From the NCBI RefSeq assembly GCF_937123735.1, contig NZ_CAKZKL010000048.1:1-64000 (forward strand): 64,000 bases of DNA, written 5' to 3'. Below, piece by piece: positions 25,782-36,548 of this stretch (the first letter of the stretch is position 1; each line of letters opens with the position of its first letter). Source of the DNA: an uncultured Lentibacter sp. Lineage in GTDB: Bacteria > Pseudomonadota > Alphaproteobacteria > Rhodobacterales > Rhodobacteraceae. The notes below the pieces were generated by a model, which ran no database searches, had not been told where the DNA came from, and was given only the letters and a program-made list of their open reading frames with translations. The translations under genes and the position numbers were made by a program.

Positions 25782-26657
25782 TTAACGCAGGCGTCCGATG
25801 GCAAAACTGGGTGTGACCTGGGCTTGCGACAGGACGTCTGCCAAGGCTTCGGGCTCGGGTTGATCTGTTGTGCGGGTCTCTTTGGCGGCCAGCCCACCGG
25901 TGATGAAGAGCGAATCGATCTCTTCGCCCTGTGCGCCTTGGATGTCGGTGTGCAGCCCGTCGCCGATGGCGAGGATGCGGCTTCTGTCGGCTTTGCTCCC
26001 GAGCAGGGCAAGGCGCCGCAATGCGAGGTCGTAGATCGGCGGGTGGGGCTTTCCGAAATAGAGGCTTTCACCGCCCATCTGCGTATAAAGCTGCGCCAGC
26101 GCCCCGGCGCACCACTCACGGATTTCACCGCGATCGACCACAATATCGGGATTGGCGCAGAGCAGTTTAAGCCCTTTCTGCTTGGCATAGAGAAAATCCG
26201 CACGGTTGACAGAAGGATCGGCCATGGGATCAAAAGGACCACAGCAAACAATGCCGTCAGCCTCCGCCAGTGGCACCCGCCTGATTTGCGCAGGGGTGGA
26301 AATTATGTCGAGCGGGTCAAAAAAGCCCGCATCCCGCGCCCATTCTCCCATGAAGTAGACTTTTTCGCCAACCACCCCTCGAAACAGGGCTGCGCGGGCC
26401 GAATCGCCCGAGCTGGCAATGCTGTCATAGGCGTTGGCAGGCACACCGAACTGGCCAAGCTGCGCGGCCACACCTTCGCGGGGCTTTGGCGAATTGGTGA
26501 CCAGCACGACTTTGCCACCGCCGCTGCGGTAAGCCTGCAATGCGGCCACGGCCTCGGGATAGGCTTGAATGCCGTCATGCACGCAGCCCCAAAGATCGAC
26601 AAAAAGCGCGTCATACTGTGCGGAAATTTCGCTGAGGGCGGTGATAATGCGGGTCAT
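25782..26657 (-). CDS. HAD-superfamily phosphatase (TIGR01459 type)
   Basis: NagD-like HAD hydrolase of 291 aa with unknown substrate. The nucleophile loop reads FVDLWGCVHDG, followed by the motif II serine/threonine (VTNSPKPREG), a lysine/GKPHP region and the acidic motif GDGLHTDIQGAQG. These match the TIGR01459 group that is common in alphaproteobacteria. The ATG at 26657 has AGGAG five bases upstream. Confidence 0.87.
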   Translation of the reverse strand: MTRIITALSEISAQYDALFVDLWGCVHDGIQAYPEAVAALQAYRSGGGKVVLVTNSPKPREGVAAQLGQFGVPANAYDSIASSGDSARAALFRGVVGEKVYFMGEWARDAGFFDPLDIISTPAQIRRVPLAEADGIVCCGPFDPMADPSVNRADFLYAKQKGLKLLCANPDIVVDRGEIREWCAGALAQLYTQMGGESLYFGKPHPPIYDLALRRLALLGSKADRSRILAIGDGLHTDIQGAQGEEIDSLFITGGLAAKETRTTDQPEPEALADVLSQAQVTPSFAIGRLR

Positions 26658-26819
26658 GCTGGCTCCTGTATTGGGCCCGTTATGGCAGGCCACATCGCTG
26701 TTTGGAAGGGCTGTTGCGCCGCCGTTTATGCCATCGGGGCGCCGCGGCGCTTGGGCAAAGCCCATGGTTGTGATGCGGGCCGCAGAGGGCCCAAGTGCGC
26801 GCAGCGCTCTGTGCAGCCG

Positions 26820-26858
26820 TTTCCGCCTCCGGCGGGAGTATTTGAACCAAGAAAAAGC
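26820..26858 (+). repeat. Second copy of GC hairpin plus AT tail repeat
   Basis: GCCTCCGGCGGGAGTATTT followed by AACCAAGAAAAA, matching the minus-strand copy at 16183-16218. It lies between the 3' end of the SGNH hydrolase gene and the start of the HAD gene. Confidence 0.5.
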
Positions 26859-26890
26859 GCATGACGGCGTCTAGGCGAACAGCCAGAGGC

Positions 26891-27592
26891 TCAACTTTTC
26901 TGGAGAATGATAGGGGCCAGCAGCGCAGCCCAAGTTGCATAGGCGGGCCCGGCCGGGTGAAACCCGTCTTCTGCCATCATATCCGGCGTGAAGGGGAGTG
27001 CGAGCGGGATATGGGTGCGCCGGCTGTTTTGGGCGCACAGCCCGTTGAGGGCCGCATCAAGCGCTGCCGCGTCCTGGCCAAGCACCCAGCGCAGGGGCTG
27101 GGGCAGCAACGGGAATTGCGCCATGGGGGGCAAGCCCGAGCAAAAAATATGCCTGACGCCGAATTTGTCTTGCAAGGTTTGGTGCAGGGCAAGTTGCTGC
27201 GCGCGCCAGCGTTTGGGCGACGTGAGCGCGGTAACGTCATTGACGCCCAGCACCACAAGCGCCGCGTCATAGCGCTGGGCGGGCAGGCGACATAGCAGAC
27301 GGTGGCTGCTCTTGGTTGTTGCGCCGGTTCGGGCGTGCAGCTGCCATGTGACTTCGCGATGGCTGGCGAGGCGCTTGACGAGCTGCCCGGCAAGAGCCTC
27401 TTTCTGATGCGCAACGCCGACGCCTGCCGCAGAGCTATCGCCCAGAATCACCAGGCGCAGTGGCGGCCCCTTGCCGTCAACACCTGTGCGCGGACCTTGC
27501 GCCTCGGGCAGTTTCAGCGCGTTTCGGCGCACGCGCAGGGCTTGACCCAGCAACAAGGGCGCGAGCGCATATTTGGCAAGCCTGTGGGCCAT
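26891..27592 (-). CDS. SGNH/GDSL-type esterase
   Basis: Serine hydrolase of 233 aa. Block I is GDSSAAG with the catalytic serine (near residue 57), block III GVND, and block V DGFHP with the Asp/His pair. A weakly hydrophobic basic N-terminus is not a clear signal peptide. ATG 27592 is preferred to an upstream TTG because AGGAG precedes it. Substrate unknown; carbohydrate or lipid ester is typical of the fold. Confidence 0.83.
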   Translation of the reverse strand: MAHRLAKYALAPLLLGQALRVRRNALKLPEAQGPRTGVDGKGPPLRLVILGDSSAAGVGVAHQKEALAGQLVKRLASHREVTWQLHARTGATTKSSHRLLCRLPAQRYDAALVVLGVNDVTALTSPKRWRAQQLALHQTLQDKFGVRHIFCSGLPPMAQFPLLPQPLRWVLGQDAAALDAALNGLCAQNSRRTHIPLALPFTPDMMAEDGFHPAGPAYATWAALLAPIILQKS

Positions 27593-27671
27593 GTGATCGC
27601 GCTCCTGAGACAAAGGCGGCCCTGCGTGTTTTGATGTATCGCAAGGCGCGCCTGAAGGTGCTTGGGACGGC

Positions 27672-28592
27672 TTAGAGCGTGAGGTTGGGGATGATCTGCT
27701 TTTTGCGGCTCATCACCCCGGGCAGCACAACCGTATCGCCGGTAACGCTCGCCCCAAAGCTTTTTTCCGCCAGAGTTTTGACCAGATCGTTTGGCACCAG
27801 CAAAGTTGCCTCTTCATTGAGAATATCGACAATAAACAACAGAACCTGGTCGAGGCTGTCTTCAGCGGCGACCGTATCCATGGCTGCCATGAGGGCAGAT
27901 TTGCGGGCGAGAATGGGCGCAGGTGCGGTTGTTTCGAGCACCCCGACCCGGAACTTGGTGCCACCCACTTCATATTCCTTGCTGTCCATGCGCAGCAATT
28001 CGGCCTCGCTGAACGCGGAAACATCAGATTTGGCCGCGAACATTTCGGCGGCATAGTCTGCGACATCCAGCCCGAGCTCGGCGGCGAGGCGCTCGGCCAC
28101 GGCTTTGTCATGGGGCGTGGTGGTGGGCGAGCGGAATTCCAGCGTATCAGAGAGGATACAGGTGAGTGCGGCCCCTTTGATGGCGTCAGGCATCTTGTCA
28201 GCATCAGCGCCCATCAGGTCGATCATGATGGTGGCCGTGCAGGCCAGCGGGCGGATGGTGATGTCGATCGGCCCTTTTGTTTCCAGCCCACCGACAAGCT
28301 TGTGGTGGTCGATGATGGCTTGCACATCGGCGTCGTTGATATTGGCGGGCAGCTCGGCGGGGTTGTTTGTATCCACGATCACGCAGGGCTGGCCTGCGTC
28401 CAGGTCGTTGATAATGCGCGGTTTGGGCAGATCCCATTTTTCCAACATGAAGGCGGCTTCGGTATTTGGCTCGCCCGTGAGCACGGCCTCGGCGGGCTGG
28501 CCTTTGACTTCGTTGAGATACCAGGCCCAGAGAATGGGCGAGCCTGTGCTGTCGGTATCGGGGGACTTGTGACCCAGAACTAGAGTTTTCAT
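27672..28592 (-). CDS. ppaC: Manganese-dependent inorganic pyrophosphatase (family II)
   Basis: Hydrolyses pyrophosphate to drive biosynthesis. DHH phosphoesterase motifs are in order: GHKSPDTDST near residue 7, VDTNN, DHH near 97, SDT near 152, and the C-terminal SRKKQIIP signature of family II enzymes. The length (306 aa) is standard and no CBS/DRTGG insert is present, so it is the unregulated type. AGGAG precedes the ATG. Divergent from the DUF2161 gene. Confidence 0.94.
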   Translation of the reverse strand: MKTLVLGHKSPDTDSTGSPILWAWYLNEVKGQPAEAVLTGEPNTEAAFMLEKWDLPKPRIINDLDAGQPCVIVDTNNPAELPANINDADVQAIIDHHKLVGGLETKGPIDITIRPLACTATIMIDLMGADADKMPDAIKGAALTCILSDTLEFRSPTTTPHDKAVAERLAAELGLDVADYAAEMFAAKSDVSAFSEAELLRMDSKEYEVGGTKFRVGVLETTAPAPILARKSALMAAMDTVAAEDSLDQVLLFIVDILNEEATLLVPNDLVKTLAEKSFGASVTGDTVVLPGVMSRKKQIIPNLTL

Positions 28593-28688
28593 GGTGACTG
28601 CTCCTAGAAAAATGACGCTGATTTGGGGGGTCTTATAGGGCTATGTTCTGGCCTTGTCACGAGGGGCTGCGCGGGGCAAATTGACCGC

Positions 28689-29354
28689 ATGTCAAAGATC
28701 AAGGAAACCGCGCTTTACCCGCCCGTGAAGGCTTATCTGCAAGCCCTTGGATATGAGGTCAAGGGCGAGGTGGGGGCGGCGGATGTTGTGGCTTGCCGTG
28801 GGCAAGAACCGCCGCTGATTGTGGAGTTGAAGCTGGGGTTTTCGCTGCAGTTGTTTCATCAGGCGGTGGCCCGCCAGCGAGTGACGGACAGTGTATATGT
28901 GGCGGTGCCGCGCTGGACGGGGCGGGCAGGCTGGAAGGCTTTCAAGGCCAATGTGGGCCTTTGCAAGCGGCTGGCACTTGGGGTTTTGTCGGTTGATGTT
29001 CACAGTGGCTCGGTGCAGGCACACAGCGATCCTGCGGTGTTTCAGCCGCGCAAGATGGCCGCAAAAAAGGCGGCCCTCATGCGCGAGTTTGCAGCGCGCG
29101 ACGGGGATCCGAACCTGGGTGGCATGAGCCGGGAGACCATCGTGACGGCCTATCGGCAGGCCGCCGAGAAATGCGCCCAGCATTTGGCTGCGCATGGCCC
29201 CTGCCGTGGGCGGGATGTGAAAGAGGCCACCGGGGTTGCCCGCGCCACCGAGATGATGCGGGCCAATCACTATGGTTGGTTTGAGAGAGAAGGGGGCGGT
29301 GTTTATGCGCTGAGCGCTGCTGGCAGGGCAGCGCTGGGCCGGTCGGCGGGGTGA
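28689..29354 (+). CDS. DUF2161 protein with PD-(D/E)XK-like fold
   Basis: 221-residue protein. The N-terminal region ADVVACRGQEPPLIVELKLG has the aspartate and ExK spacing of PD-(D/E)XK enzymes, matching the DUF2161 group annotated as putative phosphodiesterase. The C-terminal part (about 140-215) looks like a winged-helix segment. Start ATG 28689 lies in a longer open frame; the upstream part is not supported. Function unknown; not linked to a restriction or defence gene here. Confidence 0.75.
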   Translation: MSKIKETALYPPVKAYLQALGYEVKGEVGAADVVACRGQEPPLIVELKLGFSLQLFHQAVARQRVTDSVYVAVPRWTGRAGWKAFKANVGLCKRLALGVLSVDVHSGSVQAHSDPAVFQPRKMAAKKAALMREFAARDGDPNLGGMSRETIVTAYRQAAEKCAQHLAAHGPCRGRDVKEATGVARATEMMRANHYGWFEREGGGVYALSAAGRAALGRSAG

Positions 29355-29428
29355 GCGCCTGATCTTGCGCTTGTGATTCCGGCTGACATGGGTAAAGTTA
29401 AAGGCGTAGATTTTTTGGAGCTGCCCCA

Positions 29429-29617
29429 ATGACCAGTAAGTTGTTTTCCCGTTTTGCCTTGGGCCTTGCCCTGTTGACCAGCCTCTCGGCGTGCAGCCTT
29501 GGGAAGAACCCCGAAGAAGTTCTTGTTAAGGTTGAGATGACGGAGGCCTCTTTTCTGAACTTGTATGGCGCATCCGAGACCAACTGTGTCGATGTTGCAG
29601 GCAATGCCTGCGAGTGA
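29429..29617 (+). CDS. Small putative lipoprotein
   Basis: 62-residue protein with a lipoprotein signal: MTSKLFSRFALGLALLTSLS ending in a LSAC lipobox (Cys22). The mature part is only about 41 residues and ends with two cysteines (NCVDVAGNACE) that could form a disulfide. GGAG lies eight bases before the ATG. I do not recognise the family. Confidence 0.6.
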   Translation: MTSKLFSRFALGLALLTSLSACSLGKNPEEVLVKVEMTEASFLNLYGASETNCVDVAGNACE

Positions 29618-29641
29618 TCTGCGCAGGGCTCCTGCGATGGG

Positions 29642-30529
29642 CTAGGCAAGCTTTCTGACAAACTCTGAAACGAGCTGGACAATCTCGGGCGCGAGGCGCG
29701 GGGTGATGATATGGCCCATACCCTCCACGGGGTGATAGACGCTGTTAGGGATGTGGGCGGCGAGTTCGGCGCCGTGCTCTGGCGGGATGAGGCTGTCTTG
29801 CAGGCCATGGATGACGCAGCAGGGCAGGTGCAGATTTTGAAGGGCGGCGCGCCGGTCTGGGGCGTTGAGCGTGGCGATCAGCTGGCGGTTGAGTCCCGCG
29901 GCTTGCGGGCCGCCACGCTTGTAGGCCGCTTGGGCCTGCGCACGGATATAGGTGTCGTCTGCGGGGTAACCCGGGCTGCCCCAGACCCCGTATTCTGCGA
30001 TCAGGGCCGTTTGTGCGGCCTCCAAAGAGGCGGGCTCCCGGGCGAGGAGCTTGGGCAACAGCTCGGCGATGGCACCGCGCTCCAGCAGGGGGCGGCAGGT
30101 GGTCATCACAAGAGTTGCGCTCAGCAGGCGCTCAGGGTGGTTGAGCGCCAAGATCTGGGCAATGGCGCCGCCCATCGAAATACCGAAAATATGGGCTGAC
30201 TCGAGCTCAAGGTGATCCATCAACCCGATTACATCTTCGGCCATGTCCGTCAGGCTGTAGGCGGCCGGGATCTCGCGCCCTGCACGGGCCAGCGCCAGGA
30301 TGTCATCGGCCTCTGAGGGGGTGTTGGCCTCATCAAGGCGCGCGGAAAGCCCCACGTCCCGGTTGTCAAAGACGATGGTGCGAAAGCCTTGCGCCACAAA
30401 GCCGTGGATCAGCTCATCGGGCCAGTGGACAAGCTGGGTGCCCAACCCGCGGATGAGGATCATGGCGGGGGCTGTCTTGGCGCCGTGATCTTCCAGGGTG
30501 AGGGTGATGCCGTTGACCTTGATTTGCAT
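29642..30529 (-). CDS. Alpha/beta-fold hydrolase
   Basis: Cytoplasmic alpha/beta hydrolase of 295 aa. The nucleophile elbow is GISMGG, the acid is in GLQDSLIPPEH and the histidine in GMGHII. The oxyanion region reads IRGLGTQLVHW, close to aclacinomycin-methylesterase-like and related groups. ATG 30529 has AAGGA before it; the longer frame to 30736 runs into the groESL promoter and is rejected. Substrate not predictable. Confidence 0.85.
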   Translation of the reverse strand: MQIKVNGITLTLEDHGAKTAPAMILIRGLGTQLVHWPDELIHGFVAQGFRTIVFDNRDVGLSARLDEANTPSEADDILALARAGREIPAAYSLTDMAEDVIGLMDHLELESAHIFGISMGGAIAQILALNHPERLLSATLVMTTCRPLLERGAIAELLPKLLAREPASLEAAQTALIAEYGVWGSPGYPADDTYIRAQAQAAYKRGGPQAAGLNRQLIATLNAPDRRAALQNLHLPCCVIHGLQDSLIPPEHGAELAAHIPNSVYHPVEGMGHIITPRLAPEIVQLVSEFVRKLA

Positions 30530-30658
30530 GGGGTATCCTTGGCTGTGGTGAGCGGCCCGGGGGGCGCCGCAAAAGGCTAGGCGCTCACCGCAGGCGGGGC
30601 AAGCCTCGCGCGCAAGCCGGGCGCGTTTTGCACAGAAATATTTTTCGCAACGGGTTGC

Positions 30659-30687
30659 TTGACTCAGGGCGGAAGCGCTCTTAGCTA
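30659..30687 (+). promoter_or_regulatory. groESL promoter
   Basis: TTGACT (30659-30664) and TAGCTA (30682-30687) with a 17-bp spacer, just before the CIRCE element. Preceding C (CTTGACT) also resembles heat-shock sigma-32 -35 elements of alphaproteobacteria, so dual control is possible. Confidence 0.6.
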
Positions 30688-30694
30688 TGCGCTG

Positions 30695-30721
30695 CTGGCA
30701 CTCGCATGTTGTGAGTGCTAA
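30695..30721 (+). promoter_or_regulatory. CIRCE element (HrcA operator)
   Basis: CTGGCACTC, nine bases, GAGTGCTAA. The right arm is a perfect match to the CIRCE consensus; the left arm differs at two outer positions. It lies 57 bp before groES, consistent with HrcA repression of groESL. Confidence 0.88.
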
Positions 30722-30777
30722 TAGGCAAAACCCCAAACGGGTTTGAATAGAAACTCAAGCGTAAGGAGCCTCGAGAG

Positions 30778-31065
30778 ATGGCATTTACACCGCTTCATGA
30801 CCGCGTAGTCGTTCGTCGCGTAGAAGGCGAAGAGAAAACTGCTGGCGGCCTGATCATTCCCGAAAGCGCAAAAGAAAAGCCCGCCGAGGGCGAAGTTGTT
30901 TCCGTTGGTGCAGGCGCACGCGACGAAGCTGGCAACCGCGTTGCGATGGACGTGAAAGCTGGCGACCGTGTGATGTTCGGCAAATGGTCCGGCACGGAAG
31001 TGACAATCAACGGCGAAGAGCTCTTGATCATGAAAGAATCCGACATCATGGGCATCCTCGCCTAA
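30778..31065 (+). CDS. groES: Co-chaperonin GroES
   Basis: Seven-subunit lid of the GroEL folding chamber. 95 aa with [20 protein letters not shown] at the start, the mobile loop ([18 protein letters not shown]) and a C-terminal [16 protein letters not shown]. Codons here are richer in AAA/GAA than in neighbouring genes, as expected of a highly expressed gene. AAGGAG precedes the ATG. Controlled by the CIRCE site upstream. Confidence 0.98.
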   Translation: MAFTPLHDRVVVRRVEGEEKTAGGLIIPESAKEKPAEGEVVSVGAGARDEAGNRVAMDVKAGDRVMFGKWSGTEVTINGEELLIMKESDIMGILA

Positions 31066-31093
31066 CTGTCCCCCTGAAATTCAAAGAAATTAG

Positions 31094-32746
<1,653 letters not shown>

Positions 32747-32749
32747 GAC

Positions 32750-32818
32750 GTATTCGCAAAGCGAATACTCTTTGGCATAGCCAAGAAGGGGCGTTCTGAA
32801 AGGAGCGCCCCTTTTTTT
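32750..32818 (+). terminator. groEL 3' hairpins with intrinsic terminator
   Basis: A first hairpin GTATTCGC-AAA-GCGAATAC (32750-32768) starts right after the stop. A second, AGGGGCG (32787-32793) with CGCCCCT (32806-32812) followed by a run of T, is a classical rho-independent terminator. Confidence 0.85.
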
Positions 32819-32856
32819 GATGTTTTTTTGCGCAACAATTCGTTTATCCTGCGAGC

Positions 32857-33354
32857 ATGGATACAGGCTCTGCGCTCTTCCCGTCTTTCACCCGTCCGAT
32901 GAAGCCTGACGAGATCGGCCAAGTCGATGCGCTTCTGGCGCAGGCTTTTGGCGGCGGCGAAGAGGTTGCACTTGTGGCAAAGCTGCGCAAGAGCAGGGCC
33001 ATGGCTGGGGAAATGGTTTTGCCTTTGGGGCGCGAGGTGATCGGCTATTATGCGCTGTCACAGATGGTTGCGCCCAAGGGATGGGTGTGTCTTGCGCCTG
33101 TGGCGGTGGCGCCGCAGTGGCAGCGCAAGAAACATGGCAAACGGATGATCGCACAGCTTGTGGCCTGGGCGGGGCAAACGCGCCAGCCTGTGGTTGTGTT
33201 GGGGCAGCCCGAATTCTACGAGCGGGCGGGGTTTGTGCGTGCCGATGCCTCAAGGCTCAGCGGGCCATATCCGATGGAAAACACGCTTCTCGCGGGCATA
33301 GCAGAAACGCCAGAGGCGCGGCTTGTTTATCCCCAGGCCTTTGCTGGCCTTTAG
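32857..33354 (+). CDS. GNAT-family N-acetyltransferase (YhbS-like)
   Basis: 165-residue acetyltransferase. CoA-binding motif A is LAPVAVAPQWQRKKHGKRMI (about 78-97) followed by VVLGQPEFYERAGF, the pattern of YhbS-type GNATs. Substrate unknown. It ends 3 bp before the DMT transporter gene, so the two are probably co-transcribed. Confidence 0.85.
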   Translation: MDTGSALFPSFTRPMKPDEIGQVDALLAQAFGGGEEVALVAKLRKSRAMAGEMVLPLGREVIGYYALSQMVAPKGWVCLAPVAVAPQWQRKKHGKRMIAQLVAWAGQTRQPVVVLGQPEFYERAGFVRADASRLSGPYPMENTLLAGIAETPEARLVYPQAFAGL

Positions 33355-33357
33355 AGG

Positions 33358-34197
33358 ATGCGACTGTTTTTCCTTGTGGCGCTCACGATGCTGGCCTTTG
33401 CGGCCAATTCTGTGCTCAACCGCCTCGCACTTGTGGATGGCGCGGCGGGACCGGCAGCTTTTGCAGCATTGCGGCTCGTTTCAGGCGCTGTGGTGCTGGC
33501 GGCGCTGGTGGCTGCGCGGGGCGCTATGCGCTGGCGGCCCGAAAGTGCCGCAGGGCCGCTTTCGCTGCTCGCCTATGTGCTTGGGTTTTCCTTTGCCTAT
33601 GTCAGCCTTGATGCAGGCATTGGCGCACTTATCCTCTTTGGGGGCGTGCAGGTGACCATGTTTGTGGGCGCGCTTTTGCGCCAAGAGGCCGTGCCACCGC
33701 TGCGCTGGGCCGGGGCTGCGCTGGCCTTTGGTGGGCTTGTCTATTTGATGTGGCCCAGCGGTGCGGCGGCTGTGCCTCTGGGTGGCGCGAGCTTGATGTT
33801 GTTGGCTGCTTTGGGCTGGGGCATCTACTCGCTCCTTGGCGCGGGCGCGGCGGACCCGCTCGCCACCACGGCGCGTAACTTTGTCTGGGCCGTGCCGCTT
33901 GGCGTTTTGCCCGCGCTTTTTGTCTGGGACGGGATGAGCGGCGCAGGAGCGCTGCTGGCCATCAGTTCGGGGGCTGTCACGTCGGGGCTGGGCTATGCGC
34001 TCTGGTATCGCGTTTTGCCCGCGCTGCCTGCGACTGTGGCGGCGGTGGCGCAGCTCACCGTGCCTGTGCTGGCGCTTTTGGGCGGGATGGTTTTTCTGGG
34101 CGAGGCGGCAAGCTGGCGCTTTGCTGTGGCGGCGGCCATGGTTTTGGGCGGTGTGGCGCTCTCGCTTTACCGCAAAAGCGGCTCCAGCGCGTCATAG
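33358..34197 (+). CDS. DMT-superfamily transporter (EamA type)
   Basis: Inner-membrane protein of 279 aa with about ten hydrophobic helices arranged as two EamA repeats, typical of small-metabolite exporters. AGAGG precedes the ATG. The last 31 bases overlap the 3' end of the convergent Nudix gene. Substrate cannot be inferred. Confidence 0.87.
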   Translation: MRLFFLVALTMLAFAANSVLNRLALVDGAAGPAAFAALRLVSGAVVLAALVAARGAMRWRPESAAGPLSLLAYVLGFSFAYVSLDAGIGALILFGGVQVTMFVGALLRQEAVPPLRWAGAALAFGGLVYLMWPSGAAAVPLGGASLMLLAALGWGIYSLLGAGAADPLATTARNFVWAVPLGVLPALFVWDGMSGAGALLAISSGAVTSGLGYALWYRVLPALPATVAAVAQLTVPVLALLGGMVFLGEAASWRFAVAAAMVLGGVALSLYRKSGSSAS

Positions 34198-34613
34198 CCT
34201 ATGCCCTCGCCCCAAGCGATCTCTGGCAAGCTGTCGGGCTTGTAGCGGATGCTCGCAAGCGCGTCTCGGCTGAAAAACTGCCGCTTGGTGACGATGTTCT
34301 CAGGGTCTTGCCAGCTGTCTGTGAGACGGCCTGAAACAACCGTGCAGCGAAAATAGAGATCGACCTGATGAAAGCCACGCTCGGGGGCGTGAAACTCGTT
34401 GATCAGGCAAGGCGCCCCCACGGCGATGCGCAGGCCCGTCTCCTCATAGACCTCGCGCGCGAGATTGTCGGGCAGGCTCTGGTGTGGATCGGCTCCGCCA
34501 CCGGGCGCGCACCAGAGGTCGGATACCGCTTCGGGAAAGGCATTGACCATGAGCAGCCGGTTGTCCTGCATGATGATGGCCCGCGTTGCAAGGCGGATGG
34601 GGCGATGTGTCAT
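34167..34613 (-). CDS. Nudix hydrolase
   Basis: 148-residue Nudix protein. The box is recognisable as GGGADPHQSLPDNLAREVYEETGL with the core REVYEETG; the glutamate normally found after the first glycines is not obvious. ATG 34613 has AAGGA seven bases upstream. It diverges from the exported lipase-like gene. Substrate unknown. Confidence 0.85.
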   Translation of the reverse strand: MTHRPIRLATRAIIMQDNRLLMVNAFPEAVSDLWCAPGGGADPHQSLPDNLAREVYEETGLRIAVGAPCLINEFHAPERGFHQVDLYFRCTVVSGRLTDSWQDPENIVTKRQFFSRDALASIRYKPDSLPEIAWGEGIGYDALEPLLR

Positions 34614-34666
34614 GGTGGGGTCCTTTGCCTCTTTCACAGGGCAGGCATTAGCATTATCTCTGAGCC

Positions 34667-35401
34667 ATGCGCTATGCTCTGGCCCTTACTTTCTGTTTGC
34701 TTGCGTCGGTTTTGCGGGCCGATTGCGTTGTTCTGCTCCACGGTTTGGCGCGCAGCGAGGCGTCGCTCTTGCTGCTTGATGAAATTCTGGAGGAACAGGG
34801 CTATGAAGTTATCCGGCCCAGCTACCCTTCAACTGAGGCCACTGTGGGCGCGTTGGCGACGGCGGTGTTGCCCGCAGCCACCAAAGCCTGTGGAGCACAG
34901 CGGGTGCATTATGTGACCCACTCCATGGGGGGTATTTTGCTGCGTTACTGGCTTGCGGGGCTGAAACCAGCGAACCTCGGCCGTGTGGTGATGTTGGCAC
35001 CGCCCAACCAGGGCTCGGAGGTGGTTGACCAATTCGGTGATTGGGAGGTCTTTGGCTGGCTCAACGGCCCCGCGGGCCGCCAGCTTGGCACCGGTCCTGA
35101 GGGGGTTGCGGCCCATCTGCCAGATGTGGATTTCGAATTGGGGGTAATTGCGGGCAACCGTTCGCTCAGCCCGGTGTTTTCCGTGCTGCTGAAGGGGGCG
35201 GATGACGGCAAGGTTTCGGTCGCCTCAACACGCGTGCGCGGCATGGCGGATCATATCGTTCTGCCTGTCACCCACACCTTTCTGATGAACAACCCGCTCG
35301 TGGTTGCACAGGTGCTGCATTTCTTGCAAACGGGGGCTTTCAACCACGAATTGACCATGTTTGACACGGTCATGGGCAAAGGACATGTGCAAAATGAGTG
35401 A
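34667..35401 (+). CDS. Exported alpha/beta hydrolase, lipase-like
   Basis: 244-residue protein with a short Sec signal ([18 protein letters not shown]), then the oxyanion segment [10 protein letters not shown] and the lipase-type elbow THSMGG near residue 87. It resembles triacylglycerol-lipase/acyltransferase-like periplasmic hydrolases. The stop overlaps the start of the PhnM gene by 8 bp, which is the only clue to a shared transcript. Confidence 0.82.
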   Translation: MRYALALTFCLLASVLRADCVVLLHGLARSEASLLLLDEILEEQGYEVIRPSYPSTEATVGALATAVLPAATKACGAQRVHYVTHSMGGILLRYWLAGLKPANLGRVVMLAPPNQGSEVVDQFGDWEVFGWLNGPAGRQLGTGPEGVAAHLPDVDFELGVIAGNRSLSPVFSVLLKGADDGKVSVASTRVRGMADHIVLPVTHTFLMNNPLVVAQVLHFLQTGAFNHELTMFDTVMGKGHVQNE

Positions 35402-36548
35402 GCTTGCCGTGCAGCTAACAGGGGCCGCTGTCTTGCGCCCGCAGGGGGTGGACCATGCGCCGCTGTCCTTTGCCAACGGGGTTATCTGCGCCGCAGGGGG
35501 GCGCTGTGTTGACCTGTCGGGTTATCTTGTCTTGCCGGGTCTGGTCGATATTCATGGCGATGGTTTTGAGCGCCATGTGGCGGTGCGCCGGGGCGCGATG
35601 AAAGATATGGGTGCAGGCCTGCGGGCCGCAGAAGCCGAGCTGGCTGCCAATGGCATCACCACAGCGGTCATGGCGCAGTTTTTCAGCTGGGAGGGCGGGC
35701 TGCGCGGGCCTGAGTTTGCGGCGCAGTTTCTGGAGGCTTTGGAGCGCGTGCAGGCCGACACTGTAACCGATTTGCGCGCGCAGCTCAGGTTTGAGACCCA
35801 TATGCTGGACGATTATGCCGCCTTTGAGGCGCTGGTTGCCAAGCATGCTGTGCGCTATGTGGTGTTCAACGACCATGTGCCGCACGAGCGGCTCGCCAAA
35901 GGGCTTGTGCCACGCCGGCTGAATGGCATGGCGCTCAAGAGCCGCCGCAGCCCGGAGACGCTCCACAAGCTGGTGCAAAAGATGCACGATGCGCGCGACC
36001 AAGTGCCCGAAGCCGTGCGCGCTTTGGCTGCGCGGCTGGCTGCGGCGGGCGTGCAGCTGGGCAGCCATGACGATCGCAGCCGCTCGGATTGTGCCTTCTG
36101 GCAGCAGGCGGGGGCGACGCTTTCGGAGTTTCCAGAAACGCTGGAGGCCGGCGAAGCGGCGGCAGAGCTGGGGACGGGGGTGATCCTTGGCGCGCCGAAT
36201 GTGGTGCGCGGCGGAAGCCACAACGGCAATGTCAGCGCGGTCGATCTTATCGCCATGGGCCATTGCGACGCTCTGGCCTCGGATTATCATTACCCCTCGC
36301 TGCGCAAAGCCGCCTTCTTCTTGCAGGATGCAGGGCTATGTGACTTGGCGCGGGCCTGGAGCTTGGTCTCAGATGGCCCGGCCCGGCTATTGGGCTTGAG
36401 CGACAGGGGCCGTCTGGAGACTGGCCAGCGGGCGGACCTTATCATTGTAGATGCGAAAACCCGCCAGATCGGTGCAACGATCGCAGCTGGGCGGGTGAGC
36501 CATATGGCGGGCGAGGTGGCCGCGCGCTTTATTCAAAGTGGCAGCTGA
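35394..36548 (+). CDS. phnM: PhnM-like amidohydrolase without other C-P lyase genes
   Basis: 384-residue amidohydrolase-fold protein related to PhnM, which cleaves pyrophosphate from ribose 1-methylphosphonate 5-triphosphate. Conserved landmarks: [11 protein letters not shown] (HxD metal pair), the SHDD motif near 230, [14 protein letters not shown], and ASDYHYPSL. In E. coli the corresponding segments read HTDN and SSDYYPASL, so small active-site differences exist. No phnG-L or phosphonate transporter genes are nearby, and the partner is a lipase-like gene. Substrate in this organism is uncertain. Its last 20 bp overlap convergent hpaH. Confidence 0.82.
   Translation: MSELAVQLTGAAVLRPQGVDHAPLSFANGVICAAGGRCVDLSGYLVLPGLVDIHGDGFERHVAVRRGAMKDMGAGLRAAEAELAANGITTAVMAQFFSWEGGLRGPEFAAQFLEALERVQADTVTDLRAQLRFETHMLDDYAAFEALVAKHAVRYVVFNDHVPHERLAKGLVPRRLNGMALKSRRSPETLHKLVQKMHDARDQVPEAVRALAARLAAAGVQLGSHDDRSRSDCAFWQQAGATLSEFPETLEAGEAAAELGTGVILGAPNVVRGGSHNGNVSAVDLIAMGHCDALASDYHYPSLRKAAFFLQDAGLCDLARAWSLVSDGPARLLGLSDRGRLETGQRADLIIVDAKTRQIGATIAAGRVSHMAGEVAARFIQSGS

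Noticed and set aside
36529..36548. Frameshift at the phnM-hpaH overlap
   Set aside because: The 20-bp convergent overlap is consistent with both genes ending normally, so no error is needed.
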